From NCBI GenBank assembly GCA_945957495.1, contig CAMFLG010000049.1, positions 1 to 11,598 of the forward strand: a DNA stretch of 11,598 bases, written 5' to 3'. A model generated the notes under the pieces. That model was given only the letters and a program-made list of their open reading frames with translations, was not told the origin of the DNA and made no database searches. The DNA comes from an uncultured Pseudorhodobacter sp. Lineage in GTDB: Bacteria > Pseudomonadota > Alphaproteobacteria > Rhodobacterales > Rhodobacteraceae. Below, piece by piece: positions 6,016-11,598 of the stretch; within the stretch, counting starts at the first letter, position 1, and every line of letters begins with the position of its first letter. A program made the translations under genes and the position numbers.

Positions 6016-6465
6016 TTGGGCGACTTTCTGTTGGAATGGTACTTCTGGGTGAAGGCCTTGCATGTGATTTCCGTGATCGCCTGGATGGCCGGGTTGTTCT
6101 ATCTGCCCCGGCTTTATGTGTACCATGTTGAGCAGGTTGAACCGGGGTCGGCGACCGAGGAAATGTTTCAGACGATGGAACGCCGGTTGCTGAAGGGGAT
6201 CATCAATCCGGCGAGCATTGCGACCTGGGTGTTCGGGTTGATGTTGGTGTTCACGCCGGGGTTGATCAACTGGGGCGATGTCTGGCCCTGGACCAAGGCA
6301 GCGTCGGTTCTGGCGATGACGTGGTTTCACCATTGGCTGGGATGGCGGCGCAAGGATTTTCTGGCGGGTAAGAACAGTGTGACCGGGCGGCAATACCGGA
6401 TGATGAATGAACTGCCGACGGTTCTGATGTGCATCATCGTGTTCTCGGTGATCGTGCGGTTCTGA
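6016..6465 (+). CDS. hemJ: Protoporphyrinogen IX oxidase HemJ
   Basis: A 149-residue membrane protein of the HemJ family, which oxidises protoporphyrinogen IX to protoporphyrin IX for heme (and, in phototrophs, bacteriochlorophyll). Hydrophobic segments lie at about 10-30, 65-83, 93-110 and 134-148. Conserved features are LHVISVIAWMAGLFYLPRL (15-33) with His16, the ERRLLKGIINPA stretch (55-66), and RQYRMMNELPT (125-135). The start is TTG 6016: GAGG (6005-6008) lies seven bases upstream, and no ATG or GTG in frame gives the family N-terminus. In Caulobacter hemE is adjacent to hemJ; here it is absent and hemJ faces the origin candidate directly. Confidence 0.92.
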   Translation: MGDFLLEWYFWVKALHVISVIAWMAGLFYLPRLYVYHVEQVEPGSATEEMFQTMERRLLKGIINPASIATWVFGLMLVFTPGLINWGDVWPWTKAASVLAMTWFHHWLGWRRKDFLAGKNSVTGRQYRMMNELPTVLMCIIVFSVIVRF

Positions 6466-6499
6466 TTCTGTTGACTTTGGGCTGTTGAGGCCCTACGTC

Positions 6500-6595
6500 A
6501 TGCGCAGCGCGGCCATTCGGCCATACCGCTTTCCATTGACATTGCTGCTGATGGCCCGAGGACCGGGCTGCGCGCCGAAAGTGATCCTCCCATGA
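6500..6595 (+). CDS. Putative 31-residue leader peptide coupled to rho
   Basis: A small ORF starts at ATG 6500, nine bases after GAGG (6487-6490), and ends at TGA 6593-6595. The stop overlaps the rho ATG as ATGA (6592-6595). The peptide begins MRSAAIRPYRFPLTLLL and ends with a Gly/Pro-containing segment and a proline before the stop. rho itself has no Shine-Dalgarno; the bases before its ATG are CCTCCC, which resembles the anti-Shine-Dalgarno. Ribosomes finishing this ORF are therefore the likeliest source of rho initiation. E. coli rho also has a short leader ORF (rhoL), but no sequence homology is claimed. Whether the peptide itself matters is unknown. Confidence 0.55.
   Translation: MRSAAIRPYRFPLTLLLMARGPGCAPKVILP
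6553..6569 (+). promoter_or_regulatory. Hairpin inside the rho leader ORF
   Basis: GGCCCG (6553-6558) pairs with CGGGCT (6564-6569; one G-T pair) around the loop AGGAC. GAGGA (6558-6562), which overlaps the loop, is complementary to TCCTC (6585-6589) just before the rho ATG, so the hairpin and a longer-range pairing could be alternatives. A translating ribosome on the leader would melt either. Confidence 0.35.
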
Positions 6596-7863
6596 CAGTT
6601 GAACATTTGAATCTTGCGGATTTGAAAGCCAAGACGCCCGCCGAATTGCTTGCCATGGCGGAAGAGTGGGAGATTGAAAACGCCCCGTCGATGCGCAAGG
6701 GCGAGATGATGTTCTCGATCCTGAAAGAGCATGCTGAAGAGGGATGGGAAATCGGCGGCGACGGCGTTCTGGAAGTGCTGCAGGACGGGTTTGGGTTCTT
6801 GCGCAGCCCGTCGGCGAACTATCTGCCCGGCCCGGATGATATTTATGTGTCGCCAGAGATCTTGCGCCAATTCAGCCTGCGCACTGGGGACACCATCGAG
6901 GGTGTGATTCAGGCGCCGCGCGAGAATGAGAAATACTTCTGCATGACGAAGGTCACACGGATCAACTTTGATGATCCGGAACGGGCGCGGCACAAGGTTC
7001 ACTTCGACAACCTGACGCCACTGTACCCGGATGAGCGGCTGAAGATGGAAATCGAAGATCCGACCATCAAGGATCGTTCGGCACGCATTATTGACCTGGT
7101 TTGCCCGATTGGGAAGGGTCAGCGCGCGTTGATCGTGGCGCCGCCGCGGACGGGTAAGACCGTGCTTTTGCAGAACATTGCCCATTCGATCGCGACGAAC
7201 CACCCCGAATGTTATCTGATCGTGCTGTTGATCGACGAACGGCCAGAGGAAGTCACCGACATGCAGCGTTCTGTGAAGGGGGAGGTTGTATCCTCGACCT
7301 TCGACGAACCGGCGACGCGGCACGTTGCGGTAGCGGAGATGGTGATCGAAAAGGCCAAGCGGCTTGTCGAACACAAGCGCGACGTGGTCATCCTGTTGGA
7401 TTCGATCACGCGTCTGGGCCGGGCCTTCAACACGGTGGTGCCGTCTTCGGGCAAGGTTCTGACCGGCGGTGTTGACGCCAACGCGCTGCAGCGTCCGAAG
7501 CGGTTCTTTGGCGCGGCGCGGAATATCGAAGAGGGTGGGTCGCTGACGATTATTGCGACGGCGCTGATTGATACCGGCAGCCGGATGGACGACGTGATCT
7601 TTGAAGAATTCAAAGGCACGGGCAACAGCGAGATCGTTCTGGATCGCAAGGTTGCCGACAAGCGGGTGTTCCCGGCGATTGATATTCTGAAGTCCGGCAC
7701 CCGGAAGGAAGATCTGCTGGTTGAAAAGACCGATTTGCAGAAGACCTATGTGCTGCGGCGGATTCTGAACCCGATGGGCACGACCGATGCGATCGAATTC
7801 CTGATTTCCAAACTGAAGCAAACGAAGTCGAACGCAGAGTTCTTCGAATCGATGAACGCCTGA
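6592..7863 (+). CDS. rho: Transcription termination factor Rho
   Basis: A 423-residue Rho, the hexameric RNA helicase that ends transcription. In order: the N-terminal Rho_N helical domain (about 6-48), the cold-shock-like RNA-binding domain with DGFGFLRSP (65-73), and the RecA-type ATPase. The ATPase has Walker A APPRTGKT (183-190), ERPEEVTDM (216-224), Walker B VVILLDSITRLGRAFN (265-280), the Q-loop region GGVDANALQRPKRFFGAARN (292-311) and the R-loop KGTGN (341-345). All key residues are present. The start is set by the conserved LNLADLKAKTPAELL (6-20) and by the ATGA overlap with the leader ORF. There is no recognisable Shine-Dalgarno, so translation probably depends on coupling. mnmE follows after 27 bases. 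Confidence 0.97.
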   Translation: MTVEHLNLADLKAKTPAELLAMAEEWEIENAPSMRKGEMMFSILKEHAEEGWEIGGDGVLEVLQDGFGFLRSPSANYLPGPDDIYVSPEILRQFSLRTGDTIEGVIQAPRENEKYFCMTKVTRINFDDPERARHKVHFDNLTPLYPDERLKMEIEDPTIKDRSARIIDLVCPIGKGQRALIVAPPRTGKTVLLQNIAHSIATNHPECYLIVLLIDERPEEVTDMQRSVKGEVVSSTFDEPATRHVAVAEMVIEKAKRLVEHKRDVVILLDSITRLGRAFNTVVPSSGKVLTGGVDANALQRPKRFFGAARNIEEGGSLTIIATALIDTGSRMDDVIFEEFKGTGNSEIVLDRKVADKRVFPAIDILKSGTRKEDLLVEKTDLQKTYVLRRILNPMGTTDAIEFLISKLKQTKSNAEFFESMNA

Positions 7864-7890
7864 CCGGCCTGTCATCCTTGGGGCTGCACA

Positions 7891-9174
7891 ATGGACACGA
7901 TTTTTGCTTTGGCCAGCGCCCGAGGCAAGGCTGGCGTTGCGGTTATCCGGCTGTCCGGACCGCAGGCCCATGACACGGTGGCGCGGATGGCGCCTTTGCC
8001 GTCTCTGCGCCATGCGGGACTGCGCCGGCTGACCTGGAACGGCGAAGTGCTTGACGAGGCGGTGGTGATCCTTTTCGCGGCCGGCGCGAGCTTCACCGGA
8101 GAGCAGAGCGCAGAGTTGCATCTGCACGGCAGCACTGCCGTGGTGGGCAAGGTCATGCAGGTGCTGGGCGGGATTGCCGGGTTGCGGGGCGCGGAACCGG
8201 GGGAGTTCACCCGTCGCGCATTGGAAAACGGGCGATTGGATCTGGCGCAGGTTGAGGGTTTGGCCGACCTGATCGACGCCGAGACTGAGGCGCAGCGTAA
8301 GCAGGCGATGCGTGTTCTGTCGGGCGCGCTGGGCCAGCGGGTTGACCTGTGGCGCACCCAGTTGATCCGCGCAGCCGCCCTGATTGAGGCGACGATTGAC
8401 TTCGCGGATGAGGATGTTCCGGTCGATGTGACGCCAGAGGTTTCGGCCCTTCTGGAGCGCTTGCTTTTGGAGTTGCGCCTGGAACTGGACGGCGCTGTGG
8501 CGGCGGAACGGGTGCGCGACGGGTTCGAGGTTGCTATTGTCGGCGCGCCGAATGTGGGGAAATCGACGCTGTTGAATGCCTTCGCCGGTAGGGAAGCGGC
8601 AATCACGTCGGAAATCGCCGGAACGACCCGTGATGTCATTGAGGTTCGGATGGACATTGACGGTCTGGCGGTGACGTTTCTGGATACGGCGGGGCTGCGG
8701 ACCTCTGACGATGTCATTGAAAATATTGGCATTGAGCGGGCAATGGCGCGCGCGCAGCAGTCGGATTTGCGGTTGTTTCTGGTGAATGGGCCGGATGAGC
8801 AGTTGATGCTGGAGCCCGGTGCGGGCGATTTGATCGTTCTGGCCAAGGATGATCTGCAAGAGCGACCGGGCCTGTCGGTATCCGGCAAGACGGGTGCGGG
8901 CGTGGCCGAGCTGTTGCAGGAAATCGCGACCCGGCTTGGGGAGCGGGCGGCGGGTGCAGGGTTGCTGATCCGTGAGCGGCAGCGTATCGCGATGCAGCGG
9001 GCTGTGCTAAGGTTGGAATCGGCCTTGGCTGGGCTTGCCCGCGCGGGTGAAATGCCGGAGCTGATTGCGGCGGAACTGCGCGATGCGTCGCAGGCGTTGC
9101 AGGCGATGGTTGGACGAATAGACGCGGAAAGCTTGCTGGATGAGATATTCGCAAGCTTTTGTATCGGAAAGTGA
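7891..9174 (+). CDS. mnmE: tRNA modification GTPase MnmE
   Basis: A 427-residue MnmE (TrmE). With MnmG it makes the (carboxymethyl)aminomethyl group at C5 of wobble uridine 34 in several tRNAs. The N-terminal formyl-THF-binding domain includes EPGEFTRRALENGRLDLAQ (102-120). The helical domain is interrupted by the G domain: G1 GAPNVGKS (218-225), the K-loop/G2 GTTRD (244-248) and G3 DTAG (265-268). The C-terminal CIGK (424-427) carries the conserved cysteine. The G4 motif is AKDD (318-321) rather than NKxD, losing the canonical guanine-contacting Asn; SGKTG (331-335) serves as G5. It is slightly shorter than the E. coli protein. Two bases separate its stop from the mnmG start. Confidence 0.96.
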   Translation: MDTIFALASARGKAGVAVIRLSGPQAHDTVARMAPLPSLRHAGLRRLTWNGEVLDEAVVILFAAGASFTGEQSAELHLHGSTAVVGKVMQVLGGIAGLRGAEPGEFTRRALENGRLDLAQVEGLADLIDAETEAQRKQAMRVLSGALGQRVDLWRTQLIRAAALIEATIDFADEDVPVDVTPEVSALLERLLLELRLELDGAVAAERVRDGFEVAIVGAPNVGKSTLLNAFAGREAAITSEIAGTTRDVIEVRMDIDGLAVTFLDTAGLRTSDDVIENIGIERAMARAQQSDLRLFLVNGPDEQLMLEPGAGDLIVLAKDDLQERPGLSVSGKTGAGVAELLQEIATRLGERAAGAGLLIRERQRIAMQRAVLRLESALAGLARAGEMPELIAAELRDASQALQAMVGRIDAESLLDEIFASFCIGK

Positions 9175-9176
9175 GG

Positions 9177-11051
9177 ATGTTTCACGTGAAACATTATGAT
9201 GTTCTGGTGGTGGGTGGCGGGCACGCTGGCGCAGAGGCAGCCGCGGCCGCGGCGCGATATGGTGCGGCGACCGCGCTAGTCACCCTGAAACGCGATGCGA
9301 TCGGCACGATGTCTTGCAATCCGGCGATCGGAGGCCTGGGAAAAGGCCATCTGGTGCGAGAAATTGATGCGATGGACGGCATCATGGCGCGTGCGGCCGA
9401 CGCCGCCGGTATCCAGTTTCGATTGCTGAACCGGCGGAAGGGCCCTGCAGTTCAGGGGCCGCGCGCGCAGGCGGACCGCAAGCTGTATCGCAGTTCAATC
9501 CAGCGGCTGTTGGCGGATGAGCCGGGGCTGGACATTCTTGAGGCCGAAGTCAGCAAACTGCTGCTGCAAGGCGGGCGGGTGGTTGGTGTTGGACTGGAGG
9601 ACGGAAGCGAGATTCAGGCCAAGGGCGTTGTCCTGACCACGGGCACCTTTCTGAACGGTGTGATTCACATTGGCGATCAAAGACGCTCCGGTGGCCGGAT
9701 GGGGGATGCACCGTCGATTGTGCTGGCCGAGCAATTGGCTGGCTTGGGGTTGGCGCAGGGGCGTCTGAAGACGGGAACGCCGCCGCGGCTGGATGGTCGA
9801 ACCATTCGCTGGGACGTGTTGGAGCGTCAGCCGGGCGATGCGGAACCGGAGTTGTTTTCCTTCATGAGTCGGGGGGTCAAGGCGCGGCAGGTCGATTGCG
9901 GCATCACCCACACGAACGAGCGGACGCATGACATCGTTCGGGCCAATCTTGGCCGGTCTGCGATGTATGGTGGCCATATCGAGGGCGTTGGGCCGCGCTA
10001 TTGCCCGTCGCTGGAAGACAAGGTCGTGCGGTTTGCCGACAAAGCGTCGCATCAGGTCTTTCTTGAGCCGGAAGGGCTGGACGACCACACTGTGTACCCG
10101 AACGGAATCTCGTCCTCGCTGCCCGTCGCGGTGCAGGAAGATTACGTTCATTCGATCCTTGGGCTGGAAGCGGCGACGATTACCCAGCCGGGTTATGCGA
10201 TCGAGTACGACTACTTTGACCCGCGCGGGCTTGACCTATGGTTGCAGGTGAAAGTGCTTCCGGGGTTGTACTTCGCTGGGCAAATCAATGGGACAACTGG
10301 ATACGAAGAGGCGGCCGCGCAGGGCTTGGTCGCAGGTCTTTCTGCGGCGGCAGCCGCTACGGGCGGGCAGACGCCGGAGTTTCGACGCGCCCAAAGCTAC
10401 ATCGGCGTCATGGTTGACGACCTGACCAGCCGGGGCGTGACGGAACCCTATCGGATGTTCACCTCACGGGCAGAGTACCGGCTGGCCCTGCGGGCAGATA
10501 ACGCGGATCAACGGCTGACCCCAATGGGGATTGATTTGGGCTGTGTCAGAGACGCCCGAGCTGCAACATTCTTGGCAAAGCGCGAGTCTTTGGAGCGCGC
10601 CCGCGTCTTGCTGAGCGAAAGCACGTTCTCACCGCGGGAATTGTCTGCGGTGGGTATCACGCTGAACCAGGACGGTGCGCGACGCTCTGCGCTGGCCGTT
10701 ATGGCCTATCCGTTGGTGACAAAGCATCAGGTCCTTGCGCTTGTGCCGGGCTATGGTGGCTTTGATCCAGACGTGCAAGACCAGGCTGCGCGCGACGCAC
10801 TATACGCACCCTATCTTGAGCGGCAAAGCGAAGAGGCTGATGCGTTGCAGCGCGAGGAGATGGCGGTGATCCCGAAAGGGTTTAATTTCGAGGGCTTGCC
10901 GGGCCTTTCCTCTGAACTTGCTGCAAAGCTGGCGCGGGTACGGCCCGCAAATCTTGCGCAGGCGAAGCGGATTGAGGGGATGACTCCGGCCGCGCTGATC
11001 CTGCTGTTGGCCCATATTCGCAAGGCGCGGCGTGGAGTGGCCGCTGAATGA
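9177..11051 (+). CDS. mnmG: tRNA U34 modification enzyme MnmG (FAD-dependent)
   Basis: A 624-residue MnmG (GidA), the FAD- and NADH-using partner of MnmE in wobble-uridine modification. It shows the FAD motif GGGHAG (13-18), SCNPAIGGLGKGHL (46-59) with Cys47, GPRYCPS (272-278) with Cys276, NGISSSLP (309-316) and GQINGTTGYEEAAAQG (368-383); the C-terminal helical domain binds MnmE. The start ATG 9177 is three bases after the mnmE stop ends and has GGAAAG (9166-9171) upstream. The upstream TTG at 9159 is inside mnmE and not needed. The first residues MFHVKH are encoded by a parS site that begins on the second base of the start codon, so ParB binding could cover the initiation region. Its stop overlaps the rsmG start. 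Confidence 0.96.
   Translation: MFHVKHYDVLVVGGGHAGAEAAAAAARYGAATALVTLKRDAIGTMSCNPAIGGLGKGHLVREIDAMDGIMARAADAAGIQFRLLNRRKGPAVQGPRAQADRKLYRSSIQRLLADEPGLDILEAEVSKLLLQGGRVVGVGLEDGSEIQAKGVVLTTGTFLNGVIHIGDQRRSGGRMGDAPSIVLAEQLAGLGLAQGRLKTGTPPRLDGRTIRWDVLERQPGDAEPELFSFMSRGVKARQVDCGITHTNERTHDIVRANLGRSAMYGGHIEGVGPRYCPSLEDKVVRFADKASHQVFLEPEGLDDHTVYPNGISSSLPVAVQEDYVHSILGLEAATITQPGYAIEYDYFDPRGLDLWLQVKVLPGLYFAGQINGTTGYEEAAAQGLVAGLSAAAAATGGQTPEFRRAQSYIGVMVDDLTSRGVTEPYRMFTSRAEYRLALRADNADQRLTPMGIDLGCVRDARAATFLAKRESLERARVLLSESTFSPRELSAVGITLNQDGARRSALAVMAYPLVTKHQVLALVPGYGGFDPDVQDQAARDALYAPYLERQSEEADALQREEMAVIPKGFNFEGLPGLSSELAAKLARVRPANLAQAKRIEGMTPAALILLLAHIRKARRGVAAE
9178..9193. other. parS: parS site 1 (ParB-binding centromere) at the mnmG start
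   Basis: TGTTTCACGTGAAACA, a perfect 16-bp palindrome identical to the canonical parS bound by chromosomal ParB. It overlaps the mnmG start codon (ATG 9177-9179) and encodes FHVKH. ParB loads here, spreads, and with ParA segregates the origin region. Confidence 0.95.
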
Positions 11052-11598
11052 CGGACCGCTACGAAGACTTGCCAGACTGGTTGAGTGTTTCACGTGAAAC
11101 ATACGCAGACCTACAAGCCTATGCGGGTCTGGTGACGAAGTGGAATCCAGCGGTGAATCTGGTGTCAAAGATCGGAATGGAGGATCTGTGGCATCGGCAT
11201 ATCCTTGATTCGGCGCAAGTCTTTCCCCTCATGGCTGAACGTGCTGCGACGGCAGAGCTGTGGTGCGATTTGGGGAGCGGCGGTGGCTTTCCGGGTTTGG
11301 TTGTTGCCATATTGGCGAAGCATGCGCATTCCGGTATGGAAGTGGTTCTGGTCGAATCGGATCGGCGCAAGGGTGTTTTCCTTGCCGAGGTCGCGCGGAA
11401 TTTGCAGTTGAACGTCTCGGTCCTCAGCCAGAGGATCGACGAGGTTCCGCCATTGGCGGCAGATATTCTTTCGGCGCGTGGCCTCGCCTCGCTGGATCTG
11501 TTGTGTGGATTTGCGGACCGGCATCTGCGCAAGGGCGGCGCGGCGGTTTTTCCCAAGGGCGCGACGGTAGCTGCAGAGGTCAATGCGGCAAAACGGCC
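11048..11598 (+). CDS. rsmG: 16S rRNA (guanine-N7) methyltransferase RsmG, 3' end cut by the window
   Basis: The first 183 residues of RsmG (GidB), which methylates N7 of G527 (E. coli numbering) in 16S rRNA; loss of the enzyme gives low-level streptomycin resistance in several bacteria. It reads MTDRYEDLPDWLSVSRETY, then KWNPAVNLVS (31-40), the SAM-binding DLGSGGGFPG (74-83), VESDRRKGVFL (102-112), SARGLASL (142-149) and FPKG (168-171). The ATG forms an ATGA overlap with the mnmG stop (11048-11051), indicating coupling. Residues VSRET are encoded by a parS site. The gene runs off the window intact. In related genomes parA and parB usually follow. Confidence 0.95.
   Translation, partial: MTDRYEDLPDWLSVSRETYADLQAYAGLVTKWNPAVNLVSKIGMEDLWHRHILDSAQVFPLMAERAATAELWCDLGSGGGFPGLVVAILAKHAHSGMEVVLVESDRRKGVFLAEVARNLQLNVSVLSQRIDEVPPLAADILSARGLASLDLLCGFADRHLRKGGAAVFPKGATVAAEVNAAKR
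11086..11101. other. parS: parS site 2 within rsmG
   Basis: A second perfect TGTTTCACGTGAAACA, identical to the one at the mnmG start and 1,908 bases from it. It lies in the rsmG N-terminal coding region and is read in a different frame from site 1 (V-S-R-E-T rather than F-H-V-K-H), so the identity is kept at the DNA level and not by a shared peptide. Confidence 0.95.

Noticed and set aside
6471..6499. TTGACT...TACGTC as a promoter for rho
   Set aside because: The -10 is poor, and a start there would fall downstream of the leader ATG. hemJ-rho cotranscription is at least as likely.
6493..8859. 788-codon open frame on the minus strand, antisense to rho and mnmE
   Set aside because: It is rich in Arg, His, Gln and Pro with no recognisable domain, and covers two fully intact conserved genes. 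Long antisense frames are expected opposite GC-rich codon-biased genes.
9159..9176. Upstream TTG start for mnmG adding six residues
   Set aside because: It lies inside mnmE. ATG 9177 has GGAAAG five bases upstream and is directly downstream of the mnmE stop, and the FAD motif then has normal spacing.
7872..9224. 450-codon open frame on the minus strand opposite mnmE
   Set aside because: Composition is almost only Ser, Ala, Arg and Pro, the typical shadow of a GC-rich coding strand.

Overview
The window reads as the chromosomal replication-origin neighbourhood of an alphaproteobacterium, most likely a member of Rhodobacteraceae (Roseobacter/Rhodobacter type). The evidence is the GC-rich coding style, the protein sequences, and the gene order: a Tim44-like gene diverging from fxsA-secB, then dnaQ-coaE-aroE-maf on the minus strand, and hemJ-rho-mnmE-mnmG-rsmG on the plus strand. 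This order resembles the one flanking oriC in Caulobacter and its relatives. No mobile element, tRNA, rRNA or CRISPR array was seen.

Left part (1-1866). A Tim44/TimA-type membrane-anchored protein is on the minus strand, and its stop overlaps the start of a further exported protein that runs off the window. Divergent to these, fxsA (membrane protein) and secB (export chaperone) run on the plus strand, with a 7-bp inverted repeat between them. A strong hairpin at 1835-1866 ends secB and also covers the stop codon of the convergent epimerase gene.

Middle part (1865-5613, minus strand). Reading in the direction of transcription, maf, aroE, coaE and dnaQ overlap by 4, 4 and 8 bases, so they form a tight operon. 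It is followed after 24 bases by a sugar-nucleotide epimerase of the UDP-glucuronate 4-epimerase type, which looks like an addition to an otherwise housekeeping cluster.

Origin candidate (5614-6015). About 400 bases hold no convincing gene. They contain three 8-of-9 DnaA-box matches, weaker matches, a 50-base stretch of about 22% GC and a second AT-rich stretch. Transcription diverges from this gap on both sides, as expected for an origin.

Right part (6016-11598, plus strand). hemJ (TTG start) makes protoporphyrin. rho (transcription terminator) is preceded by a 31-codon small ORF whose TGA overlaps the rho ATG; rho itself has no Shine-Dalgarno sequence, which suggests a translationally coupled leader peptide. 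mnmE and mnmG are partner enzymes of tRNA wobble-uridine modification. rsmG (16S rRNA methyltransferase) is cut by the window end. Two perfect 16-bp parS sites are embedded in coding sequence, one on the start codon of mnmG and one near the start of rsmG, 1,908 bases apart. They place the chromosome-segregation (ParB) loading zone about 3-5 kb from the origin candidate.

The most novel-looking items are the coupled leader ORF of rho, the parS site built into the mnmG start, the compact origin candidate, and a non-canonical G4 motif in MnmE.
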